Numbered from the stretch's first letter, positions 1-5,764 are shown. The stretch: 9,312 nucleotides of DNA from Roseovarius sp. (GCA_023260815.1 JALQUE010000004.1:1-9312); one strand, 5' to 3'. Program-made: numbers and translations. The notes: generated from the sequence alone by a model not told the origin.

Positions 1-464
1 GGCTGATTTCCGATATCATCGCCTGCCCCGGCATGGATTACTGCGCGCTGGCCACGGCCCGTTCGATCCCCATCGCACAGGACATCGCCCGGCGCTTTGA
101 CGACCTCAAGCTGGAGCATGAGATCGGCGACCTGAAAATCAAGATTTCGGGCTGCATCAACGCGTGCGGGCATCACCATGTCGGCCATATCGGTATTCTG
201 GGCCTCGACCGCGCCGGGGTCGAGAATTACCAGATCACGCTTGGCGGCGATCACACCGAGGCAGCACGTCTTGGCGATCGCACAGGCCCCGGCTTCTCGG
301 CGGATGAGATCCTTCCCGCAATCGAAAGGATCGTGCAGACCTATCTCGATTATCGCGACAGCCGCAGCGAGACGTTTCTGCAAACCTATCGCCGCATCGG
401 CATGGAGCCGTTCAAGACCGCGCTTTACGACAACGACAAGGCCCAGGTCCATGCAGCGCAGTGA
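1..464 (+). CDS. cysI: Sulfite/nitrite reductase hemoprotein (siroheme, [4Fe-4S]), C-terminal part
   Basis: This is the 3' end of a ferredoxin-type sulfite (or nitrite) reductase that begins before the window; the first complete in-frame codon is at base 3. The enzyme family reduces sulfite to sulfide with six electrons in the cytoplasm. The visible part holds the full cysteine signature for the siroheme-coupled [4Fe-4S] cluster: the Cys codons at 24 and 42 form CPGMDYC (C-x5-C), and those at 153 and 165 form CINACG (C-x3-C). The stretch that follows, HHHVGHIGILG, is the usual continuation in this family. Sulfite rather than nitrite is inferred from the neighbours: cysH overlaps its end by 14 bases and a DUF934 gene follows. 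The ATG at 33 is internal, because the conserved reading continues upstream of it. Sequence alone does not fully exclude a NirA-like nitrite reductase. Confidence 0.93.
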   Translation, partial: LISDIIACPGMDYCALATARSIPIAQDIARRFDDLKLEHEIGDLKIKISGCINACGHHHVGHIGILGLDRAGVENYQITLGGDHTEAARLGDRTGPGFSADEILPAIERIVQTYLDYRDSRSETFLQTYRRIGMEPFKTALYDNDKAQVHAAQ

Positions 465-1185
465 TCCCACATCCCGTGTCGCGGCCCTCAACGCACGCTA
501 CCGGCATCATGCGGCCAGCGATGTGCTGGCCCATGCGGTGTGCGATGCGGATGCCGGGCGGCTGGCCCTGGTGTCGAGTTTCGGCGCGGAATCGGTGGTC
601 TTGTTGCATATGATCGCTGTGGCGCGGCCCGCTACGCCGGTGATCTTCGTCGATACGGCGATGCTGTTTGCCGAAACACTTGTCTATCAGCACGAACTGG
701 CCGAACGGCTGGACCTGCGCGATCTGCGCATTGTCCGCGCGTCGCAGGCCGATCTGCATGGCCATGACCCCGACGACACGCTGCACCGAACCGCCCCCGA
801 TGCGTGCTGCGCTTTGCGCAAGACACGGCCCCTGATGCGCGCGCTTGAGGGGTTCGACGGCTGGATCACCGGGCGCAAACGCTATCAGGGCGCGACACGC
901 GCCGCGCTGGAGTTCTTCGAGACAGAACCGGGCACCGGACGCATCAAGGTCAATCCGCTGGCCCATTGGACCCCCGAGGATATCCGCACCTACATGGAAG
1001 AAAACCGCCTGCCCCGGCATCCTCTGGTGGCGCGCGGCTATCCGTCGGTCGGCTGCCAGCCCTGCACAACCCGCGTGACCGGCGAGGAAGACCCCAGATC
1101 AGGCCGCTGGCGCGGTCACGACAAGACCGAATGCGGCATTCATTTTGAAAACGGGCGGATCATCCGCCAAGGAGAGACAGCATGA
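451..1185 (+). CDS. cysH: Adenylylsulfate/phosphoadenylylsulfate reductase, [4Fe-4S] type
   Basis: This 244-residue cytoplasmic enzyme reduces APS (or PAPS) to sulfite in assimilatory sulfate reduction, using a thiol donor such as thioredoxin. Residues 42-48 read SSFGAES, the PP-loop that binds the adenylyl nucleotide. C119-C120 and C202-x2-C205 are the four cysteines that hold a [4Fe-4S] cluster in plant- and bacterial-type APS reductases. The tail motif KTECGIH carries the catalytic cysteine C228. The cluster cysteines favour APS as substrate over PAPS; E. coli-type PAPS reductases lack them. The ATG at 451 has an AAGG element at 438-441 and overlaps the cysI stop by 14 bases, suggesting translational coupling. 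The same frame is open further upstream, but there it overlaps conserved cysI codons. The stop overlaps the next start (ATGA at 1182-1185). Confidence 0.95.
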   Translation: MQRSDPTSRVAALNARYRHHAASDVLAHAVCDADAGRLALVSSFGAESVVLLHMIAVARPATPVIFVDTAMLFAETLVYQHELAERLDLRDLRIVRASQADLHGHDPDDTLHRTAPDACCALRKTRPLMRALEGFDGWITGRKRYQGATRAALEFFETEPGTGRIKVNPLAHWTPEDIRTYMEENRLPRHPLVARGYPSVGCQPCTTRVTGEEDPRSGRWRGHDKTECGIHFENGRIIRQGETA

Positions 1186-1586
1186 GCATCATCGTCACCG
1201 ACGCGGGGTTTCGCCCCGACGATTGGACACCCCCGATATCCGCCCTGGAAGACGCCCGTACCGGCCACGGCATCGACCTCGCGTCAAGCGCCGATCCGCA
1301 GGAACTGGCGGGGCGTCTACCCGGCATCGACTTGATCCGCGTGGACTTTCCCAGTTTCGCAGATGGGCGCGGCTTTACCATCGCGCGGCACCTGCGTCTG
1401 ATGGGCTACAAGGGCCGGCTGCGGGCGCGCGGTCACGTGATCGCCGATCAATACGCAATGGCCCGGCGCGCAGGGTTCGACGAGATCGAAATCTCGGACG
1501 ATCTGGCCGCGCGTCAACCCGAGGACCAATGGCTGTTCCGCGCTGACTGGCGCGCGCATGACTATCAGTCGCGCCTGCGCGGATAA
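1182..1586 (+). CDS. DUF934 family protein of the sulfite reduction cluster
   Basis: This is a 134-residue soluble protein of the DUF934 family, often labelled 'oxidoreductase probably involved in sulfite reduction'. Its biochemical role is not established. The family hallmark is visible as FPSFADGRGFTIARHLR (residues 56-72) followed by GYKGRLRARGHVIADQ (75-90). There is no signal peptide, membrane segment, cysteine or recognisable cofactor site. The start is well supported: AAGGAG at 1169-1174 lies 7 bases before the ATG, and the ATG overlaps the cysH stop by four bases. Its consistent position beside cysI and cysH in proteobacteria suggests an accessory role in sulfite reduction, for example in assembly of or electron delivery to CysI. 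That role is inference from context only. Confidence 0.9.
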   Translation: MSIIVTDAGFRPDDWTPPISALEDARTGHGIDLASSADPQELAGRLPGIDLIRVDFPSFADGRGFTIARHLRLMGYKGRLRARGHVIADQYAMARRAGFDEIEISDDLAARQPEDQWLFRADWRAHDYQSRLRG

Positions 1587-1656
1587 ACCGCCCTGTACCT
1601 GACCTGAATCAAAGATTACTAAGAGGTGTCGGTTTACCCAACCGGCAGACAAGGCA

Positions 1657-2508
1657 ATGAACGAGATCAGTAAAGTGACCGAAGCACCCGCCAAGGCCGT
1701 CAAGACACCCACCCTGCCGGACGCGCAGAAAGTCACCGCCGTGACGCACTGGACGGATCGTCTTTTTTCGTTCCGCGTGACGCGGCCCGCATCTTTGCGG
1801 TTCCGGTCTGGTGAGTTCGTGATGATCGGCCTGATGCAGACGGATGAGAAGACAGGCAAGCAAAAGCCCCTTCTGCGCGCCTATTCCATCGCCTCGCCCA
1901 GTTGGGACGACGAGCTGGAATTCTATTCGATCAAGGTGCAGGACGGCCCGCTTACATCACGGCTGCAGCATATCCAGCCCGGCGACGAGATTATCCTGCG
2001 TCCCAAACCCGTGGGCACGTTGGTGCATGATGCGCTGCTGCCCGGCAAGCGGATTTGGTTGTTCGCCACCGGCACCGGTTTTGCACCCTTCGCCTCGCTG
2101 CTGCGCGACCCGCAGACCTATCACGATTATGACGAGGTGATCATAACCCATACCTGCCGGGAAGTCGGCGAGCTGGACTATGGCCGCGACCTGATCGACA
2201 GCATTCGCAACGACGAGATGTTGGAAGAGTTGATCGGCGAAGGCTTCCACGAAAAGCTGCGCTACTATCCGACAACAACCCGCGAAGAGAGCCCAAAAAT
2301 GGGCCGCATCACCGATCTGATGCGCTCGGGCGAGGTGTTCGAGGATTTGGGCGTTGCCCCGCTTACGCCTGAAACCGATCGGGCGATGGTCTGTGGCAAT
2401 CTGGCGTTCAATCTTGAAATCAAGGAGATGCTCGAAGGGTATGGCCTGCGCGAGGGGGCCAATTCCGATCCCAAGGAATACGTTGTCGAAAAGGCCTTTC
2501 TGGACTGA
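1657..2508 (+). CDS. fpr: Ferredoxin/flavodoxin-NADP+ reductase
   Basis: This 283-residue FAD enzyme moves electrons between NADP(H) and ferredoxin or flavodoxin. It closely resembles the Rhodobacter capsulatus FPR as I remember it. Residues 74-77 (RAYS) are the FAD isoalloxazine-binding motif. TGTGFAPF (138-145) starts the NADP(H) domain, and MVCGN (254-258) is the conserved nicotinamide-side motif. The C-terminus ends at VVEKAFLD, shorter than the AFVGEGI-like end I recall for R. capsulatus. The N-terminus is a somewhat longer, low-complexity lead-in. The gap to the DUF934 gene is 70 bases, so it may have its own promoter, but I cannot assign one with confidence. The ribosome site is weak: AAGG at 1651-1654 lies only 2 bases before the ATG. 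Its place behind cysI suggests, but does not prove, that it supplies reduced ferredoxin for sulfite reduction. Confidence 0.95.
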   Translation: MNEISKVTEAPAKAVKTPTLPDAQKVTAVTHWTDRLFSFRVTRPASLRFRSGEFVMIGLMQTDEKTGKQKPLLRAYSIASPSWDDELEFYSIKVQDGPLTSRLQHIQPGDEIILRPKPVGTLVHDALLPGKRIWLFATGTGFAPFASLLRDPQTYHDYDEVIITHTCREVGELDYGRDLIDSIRNDEMLEELIGEGFHEKLRYYPTTTREESPKMGRITDLMRSGEVFEDLGVAPLTPETDRAMVCGNLAFNLEIKEMLEGYGLREGANSDPKEYVVEKAFLD

Positions 2509-2528
2509 TCGGCTGGCGTTTATGCTCT

Positions 2529-2549
2529 GGTCAGGATTTTCACCTGACC
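2529..2549. other. Hairpin downstream of fpr
   Basis: GGTCAGG (2529-2535) and CCTGACC (2543-2549) form a perfect 7-bp inverted repeat around a 7-base loop, 20 bases after the fpr stop. No T-run follows on the + strand. It may stabilise the fpr mRNA end or act together with the terminator just downstream; its function is unknown. Confidence 0.4.
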
Positions 2550-2567
2550 GGATGCCCAGACACGAAA

Positions 2568-2593
2568 AAACCCGCGCTGCATGGCGCGGGTTT
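2568..2593. terminator. Bidirectional rho-independent terminator between convergent genes
   Basis: AAACCCGCGC (2568-2577) and GCGCGGGTTT (2584-2593) form a perfect 10-bp stem around the loop TGCATG. On the - strand the stem is followed by a run of six T (the A-run at 2565-2570), so it is a better terminator for the gene whose stop lies at 2620. On the + strand it ends in TTTC and would serve fpr. Confidence 0.85.
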
Positions 2594-2619
2594 CTCAATT
2601 TCCAGACAGATACGACGGA

Positions 2620-3426
2620 TCAAAGGCCCAAGGCACCCCGAACCGATTCAAGTGCTTGCTTCAACAGATCGGGATTGTTGCGCGCCTGATCCAGCGTGCC
2701 CTTCAACAGGGTTTTCTGCATATCGCCCAACTGGGACTCGTCGATCATCTGCGCGACCCGGTCAAAGTCGAACCCATCGACTGTCAGAGCCTCGGGCGTT
2801 TCCGGCGTGCTTTGTGTCGCGGTCTCTGTGGTTGCTTCGGCGGTTGCGTCGCCGGTCGCTTCATCGGACGCTTCCTCGGTCGGTTCCGTGGCTGCATCCG
2901 TGGTTGCCTGCGTGTCGGCACCAGTCGTGCTGTCTTCGGTCGCCTCCGGCGCTTGATCTTGCGCGGGTTCGGCGGGCTGATCGGCGGTCGATGTGGTTTC
3001 GGGTGTGGCGTCGGCGGCAGGGTCGGCACTATCGACCAGCTCCTCGACGGCTTGTTCCGCAGCTTCGACAGTGTCTTGGGCTGCGTCCATTGCCCCTTCC
3101 ACCATACCCGAGGCCGTATCCGTCACAGCCTCGGCAGCGTCGCTTGCGGCGTCTTGGGTGGTCTCGACAGCCTCATCAGCGGCCTCGGTGGCGCTATCAA
3201 CCGCCGCTTCTGCAGCATCCTGGGTGGCATCCACGGCCTGTTCGGTCTGCTCGGCGGCGGTGTCTGCGGTCTCGCCAACCGCATCGGCCGCGTCCTCAAG
3301 AGGCGCGGGTTGCTCGACGACGCTGGTGACATCGGCGGCGATCTCGTCCACCGATTTGCCGGTGAACAGCATATAGCCGCCGACCAGCACGGCCACGGCC
3401 ACCAGTATCCAAAGCAGGTTTCTCAT
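2620..3426 (-). CDS. Membrane-anchored, highly acidic Ala/Glu/Thr-rich protein of unknown function
   Basis: I do not recognise this 268-residue protein. The chosen start is the ATG at 3426, preceded by the purine-rich AAGGGGAAGAGAG; an in-frame ATG at 3462 would add 12 residues but has no such site. Residues 4-21 (beginning LLWILVAVAVLVGG) are a single membrane anchor. From about 46 to 132 there is a predicted helical region of Ala-rich 11/22-residue periodicity with D and E; TQDAA recurs 22 residues apart at 68 and 90. Residues about 133-218 are Pro/Thr/Glu-rich and look disordered. The last 50 residues form an ordinary, charged, probably helical domain (from FDFDRVAQMIDE). Between K24 and R223 there is no Lys or Arg at all, and the protein has no Cys. 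The helical repeats resemble apolipoprotein or LEA-type amphipathic helices, but this is a compositional likeness only. It is divergent from infC and converges on fpr. Confidence 0.8.
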   Translation of the reverse strand: MRNLLWILVAVAVLVGGYMLFTGKSVDEIAADVTSVVEQPAPLEDAADAVGETADTAAEQTEQAVDATQDAAEAAVDSATEAADEAVETTQDAASDAAEAVTDTASGMVEGAMDAAQDTVEAAEQAVEELVDSADPAADATPETTSTADQPAEPAQDQAPEATEDSTTGADTQATTDAATEPTEEASDEATGDATAEATTETATQSTPETPEALTVDGFDFDRVAQMIDESQLGDMQKTLLKGTLDQARNNPDLLKQALESVRGALGL

Positions 3427-3484
3427 CACTCTCTTCCCCTTGAAATATCGGCCAGACAACACCTTGCGACCTTCAGAACCTTAA

Positions 3485-3505
3485 ATTTCAGATGTCGACT
3501 GAAAT
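3485..3505. promoter_or_regulatory. Inverted repeat in the divergent intergenic region (candidate operator)
   Basis: ATTTCAG (3485-3491) and CTGAAAT (3499-3505) form a perfect 7-bp inverted repeat around the spacer ATGTCGA. It lies 59 bases upstream of the acidic membrane protein start and about 125 bases upstream of infC. Its place and symmetry fit a repressor or activator site, but no known regulator motif is recognised. Confidence 0.3.
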
Positions 3506-3562
3506 GAAAAGCTGCAAGAGCTATTGGATATTATTTAGGCTTGGATCAGCCGATTTTGCCGC

Positions 3563-3591
3563 TTGAAACGCATTGATGGCGCGGTTACTTT
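3563..3591 (+). promoter_or_regulatory. Candidate sigma-70-type promoter for infC
   Basis: TTGAAA (3563-3568) and TACTTT (3586-3591) are separated by 17 bases and resemble housekeeping -35 and -10 boxes. Transcription would start near 3598, giving a leader of about 33 bases before the ATA start. This rests on motif resemblance only. Confidence 0.3.
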
Positions 3592-3617
3592 CGCGCATCA
3601 AATTATCTCAACAACCG

Positions 3618-3633
3618 AAGGAACAAAGCCATA
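3618..3633 (+). promoter_or_regulatory. infC ribosome binding site with non-canonical ATA start
   Basis: AAGGA at 3618-3622 sits 8 bases before the ATA at 3631-3633, an ideal spacing. The frame has a TGA at 3574-3576, and between that stop and 3631 there is no ATG, GTG or TTG. The site therefore decides the infC start. Confidence 0.75.
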
Positions 3634-4176
3634 GCCCGCAGACCTCACAACGCGCCTCCGACGCGCGACACAGGCCCCCGCATTAACGAAAAAATCCGCT
3701 GCCCGGAAATCCGTCTGATCGGAGCGGACGGTGAAAACGTTGGCGTCGTGACGCCGGAGCGGGCGATGGAGATGGCTGAGGAGGCGGGGTTGGATCTGGT
3801 TGAGATCTCGCCCAATGCCGAACCGCCTGTCTGCAAGATCATGGACTTCGGCAAGTTCAAGTACGAACAGCAGAAACGCGAGGCCGAGGCGCGCAAGAAA
3901 CAGAAGATCATCGAGGTGAAAGAGGTCAAGTTCAGACCCAACACCGACACGCATGATTATGACGTCAAAATGCGTAACGTCTTCAGATTCCTGGAAAATG
4001 GCGACAAGGTGAAGATCACGCTGAGGTTCCGCGGCCGCGAAATGGCGCATCAGGATCTGGGCCGCGACCTGCTGCACCGGGTGGCGGAGGACGTCAAGGA
4101 TCTGGGCAAGGTCGAGAACATGCCCAAGATGGAAGGCCGTCAAATGATCATGGTGATCGGCCCCCTTTCGCGCTGA
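3631..4176 (+). CDS. infC: Translation initiation factor IF-3
   Basis: IF-3 binds the 30S subunit, blocks premature 50S joining and checks the start codon and initiator tRNA. From the ATA at 3631 the product has 181 residues, a normal family length. The N-terminal domain begins with GPRINE (15-20) and includes PPVCKIMDFGKFKYE (65-79). A lysine-rich linker with ARKKQK leads into the C-terminal domain, with MRNVFRFLENGDKVKITLRFRG-type sequence and the ending MIMVIGPLSR. The first canonical start in frame is the GTG at 3748, which would remove the first 39 residues, including conserved GPRINE and the first strand of the N-domain. The ATA is therefore preferred. In E. coli infC starts at AUU, and IF-3 represses its own translation by rejecting that codon; the same feedback is likely here. 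The gene stands alone, without rpmI-rplT behind it. Confidence 0.93.
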   Translation: MARRPHNAPPTRDTGPRINEKIRCPEIRLIGADGENVGVVTPERAMEMAEEAGLDLVEISPNAEPPVCKIMDFGKFKYEQQKREAEARKKQKIIEVKEVKFRPNTDTHDYDVKMRNVFRFLENGDKVKITLRFRGREMAHQDLGRDLLHRVAEDVKDLGKVENMPKMEGRQMIMVIGPLSR

Positions 4177-4195
4177 GCGCGGCGGGGCGGACTGC

Positions 4196-4275
4196 GTACG
4201 ATCCGTACAAACCCGACACCGGTTTGGGACGAACTTTGGCACCTGCCCCCTGATTTGTGTCCCTTCCGTACACAA
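4196..4275 (+). other. Structured spacer downstream of infC
   Basis: Three short inverted repeats follow one another between the infC stop and its terminator: GTACG/CGTAC (4196-4200 and 4204-4208), CAAACC/GGTTTG (4208-4213 and 4221-4226) and TTGTGT/ACACAA (4255-4260 and 4270-4275). The first two share a base, so they cannot both form fully. I see no coding potential here. It may be the 3' UTR of infC. Confidence 0.35.
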
Positions 4276-4288
4276 CCACGCGACAATC

Positions 4289-4321
4289 ACCCGCTTGCAC
4301 CACCCGGTGCGAGCGGGTTTT
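4289..4321 (+). terminator. Rho-independent terminator of infC
   Basis: CCCGCTTGCACC (4290-4301) pairs with GGTGCGAGCGGG (4306-4317), 12 bp with one T-G wobble, around the loop ACCC. TTTT follows at 4318-4321. The A at 4289 also pairs with the first T. It lies 112 bases after the infC stop and insulates the methyltransferase gene. Confidence 0.88.
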
Positions 4322-4335
4322 ATGATGGCGGCACA

Positions 4336-4368
4336 GACACCGGACACACGACACACGACACCGGACAC
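4336..4368 (+). repeat. 12-bp direct repeat in a CA-rich, T-free leader
   Basis: GACACCGGACAC occurs at 4336-4347 and again at 4357-4368, separated by ACGACACAC. The repeat lies within a 59-base stretch (4327-4385) that has no T on the + strand and runs up to and past the ribosome site of the methyltransferase gene. Confidence 0.6.
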
Positions 4369-4394
4369 CCGAAGCAGAAAGGACATGGACGCTG

Positions 4395-4997
4395 ATGTGG
4401 GAAGAGCGCTTCGCGACGCAGGACTATGTGTTCGGAAAAGAGCCGGCGGCGTTTCTGACCGATCATGCCGATCTGCTGACCCCCGGCGACACCGCGCTGG
4501 CGGTGGCCGATGGCGAGGGGCGCAACTCGGTCTTCATGGCTCAACGGGGGCTGCATGTCACCGCGCTGGAGTTTGCCCCGTCGGCGATTGCCAAGGCGCG
4601 GGCGCTGGCCGCCGACAAGGGCGTGACGGTGACGTTTCGGGAAACCGACGTGCTGGCGCATGACTGGGCCGAGACCTTCGATCTTGTCGCCGGTATCTTC
4701 ATCCAGTTTGTCGGACCCGATCAACGCCAAGCCCTGTTCGACGGGATGCGGCGCAGCGTGCGGCCCGGTGGGCTGATCCTGCTGCATGGCTACACGCCCG
4801 CGCAGATCGCCCTTGGCACCGGCGGGCCGCCCTTTGTCGAGAACATGTATACCGAAGACCTGCTGCGCGACGCGTTTGGCGATTGGCAGATACTGGAATG
4901 CCGCGCCTATGAGCGCGACATAAGCGAAGGTCGCGCGCATAGCGGACCGTCTGCATTGATCGATCTGGTGGCCCGACGCCCCGAACAGGACGCCTGA
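4395..4997 (+). CDS. Class I SAM-dependent methyltransferase
   Basis: This 200-residue cytoplasmic protein has the Rossmann methyltransferase fold. It opens with WEERFATQDYVFGKEPAAFL, the conserved lead of a family of small bacterial methyltransferases distantly related to TehB and thiopurine methyltransferases. Motif I is ALAVADGEGRNSVFMAQRG (about residues 34-52), where LDLGCGEG-type sequence is usual: the Cys-Gly is replaced by Ala-Asp while GEGRN is kept. VTALEFAPSAIAKARA (about 55-70) is the acidic-loop region; FDLVAGIFIQF and RPGGLILLHGYTP are motifs IV and V/VI. The substrate cannot be told from sequence. AAAGGA (4378-4383) lies 11 bases before the ATG. An earlier ATG at 4385 is in another frame that loses homology at once. 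It has its own leader after the infC terminator and appears to be a single gene. Confidence 0.87.
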   Translation: MWEERFATQDYVFGKEPAAFLTDHADLLTPGDTALAVADGEGRNSVFMAQRGLHVTALEFAPSAIAKARALAADKGVTVTFRETDVLAHDWAETFDLVAGIFIQFVGPDQRQALFDGMRRSVRPGGLILLHGYTPAQIALGTGGPPFVENMYTEDLLRDAFGDWQILECRAYERDISEGRAHSGPSALIDLVARRPEQDA

Positions 4998-4998
4998 C

Positions 4999-5014
4999 AC
5001 CTGCCGAGGCAGGT
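4999..5014. other. Perfect short palindrome after the methyltransferase stop
   Basis: ACCTGCC and GGCAGGT are separated by GA, so the transcript can form a 6-bp stem with the tetraloop CGAG. It begins one base after the stop codon. No T-run follows, so it is not a classical terminator; it may protect the mRNA end. Confidence 0.4.
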
Positions 5015-5101
5015 TCCGGCGCAGCGAATTGTTCTGTGTCAAGGTGCGTACACTTAAAACGTGCTATGATTGATCGGTATAGGGATCAATTCGCAGAATA
5101 C

Positions 5102-5764
5102 ATGGAAGATAGTTCGCATATTTCAGTGTTCATCACGGCGGCAAACGGGGCTGTGGTGCTGGACGGAACGCTTGGATTGCCGGAAAGCCCCATGGGGCTG
5201 GTGATCTTTGCCCATGGCAGCGGCAGCAGCAGGATGAGCCCGCGCAACGGATATGTCGCGGATCAATTGAATGCCGCAGGGCTGGCCACGCTGCTGTTCG
5301 ATCTTCTGACCGACGACGAGGCGCGGGACAAACGCAATGTCTTTGACATCGAATTGCTGGCCAAGCGCGTCGGGTCCGCCTTGGACTGGTGCGCCAGCGA
5401 CGCCCGCACAAGCCATCTGCGGCGCGGTCTGTTCGGGTCCAGCACGGGGGCGGCTGCGGCCTTGCAGGCGGCGGCCTATCATCCACGACATGTGAATGCG
5501 GTCGTGTCACGCGGCGGTCGGCCCGATCTGGCGAAAGACGCCCTGCCCGGTGTCATGGTGCCGACCATGCTGATCGTTGGCGAAAAAGACACCACGGTCC
5601 TGATCCTGAACCGACATGCCGCAAGATCGTTGACATGCGACACCACGATTGAGGTGGTGCCCGGCGCAACCCATCTGTTCAAAGAGCCCGGCGCGCTGGA
5701 TCAGGTCGTGCGCCATGCGACAGAGTGGTTCCGCCAGCATCTGGACACACACGCCCCGGCCTGA
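5102..5764 (+). CDS. Dienelactone-hydrolase-like alpha/beta hydrolase
   Basis: This is a soluble serine hydrolase of the alpha/beta fold, 220 residues from the chosen start. The strand-turn AHGSGSSR (about 37-44) forms the oxyanion-side loop. The nucleophile elbow is GSSTG with Ser114. The acid is probably Asp163 in VGEKDTTVL, and the base is His191 in GATHLF. The phrases HGSGSSRMSPRN, VSRGGRPDL and GATHLFKEPGAL are typical of a family found as 'dienelactone hydrolase' or 'hydrolase', sometimes fused to phosphoribosyltransferases; its natural substrate is unknown. The start is uncertain: in-frame ATG at 5066 and GTG at 5036 would add 12 or 22 residues, and none has a good ribosome site. I prefer 5102 because family members begin about 8-10 residues before the first strand and a TATGAT -10-like box lies at 5065-5070. 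It converges on the acylase gene. Confidence 0.86.
   Translation: MEDSSHISVFITAANGAVVLDGTLGLPESPMGLVIFAHGSGSSRMSPRNGYVADQLNAAGLATLLFDLLTDDEARDKRNVFDIELLAKRVGSALDWCASDARTSHLRRGLFGSSTGAAAALQAAAYHPRHVNAVVSRGGRPDLAKDALPGVMVPTMLIVGEKDTTVLILNRHAARSLTCDTTIEVVPGATHLFKEPGALDQVVRHATEWFRQHLDTHAPA

Noticed and set aside
178..450. Upstream extension of the cysH frame to the ATG at 178
   Set aside because: This part overlaps the conserved C-terminus of cysI, and its translation is Arg/Ser-rich noise; CysH homology begins near 451.
412..1020. A 202-residue - strand frame opposite cysI and cysH
   Set aside because: It is antisense to two well-supported genes and shows no domain of its own.
2581..3507. A 308-residue + strand frame rich in Gly, Arg and Cys, and other + frames across the acidic protein gene
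   Set aside because: They arise from the biased Ala/Glu/Thr codons of the - strand gene. That gene has a ribosome site, a membrane anchor, a sensible C-terminal domain and a terminator with a T-run on its own strand.
3748..4176. infC starting at GTG 3748
   Set aside because: It would remove the conserved start of the IF-3 N-domain (GPRINE and following) and lacks a ribosome site comparable to AAGGA before the ATA at 3631.
4295..4663. A + frame from 4295, also containing the ATG at 4385
   Set aside because: It overlaps the methyltransferase in another frame and gives an Arg/Gly-rich product without motifs.
4395..4997. Assignment as tellurite methyltransferase TehB
   Set aside because: The fold is shared but the specific motifs are not enough to name a substrate; no tellurite-resistance gene lies nearby.
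5029..5070. Promoter upstream of the alpha/beta hydrolase
   Set aside because: TATGAT at 5065-5070 resembles a -10 box, but no -35 box at a normal distance is convincing, so it is not listed as a feature.
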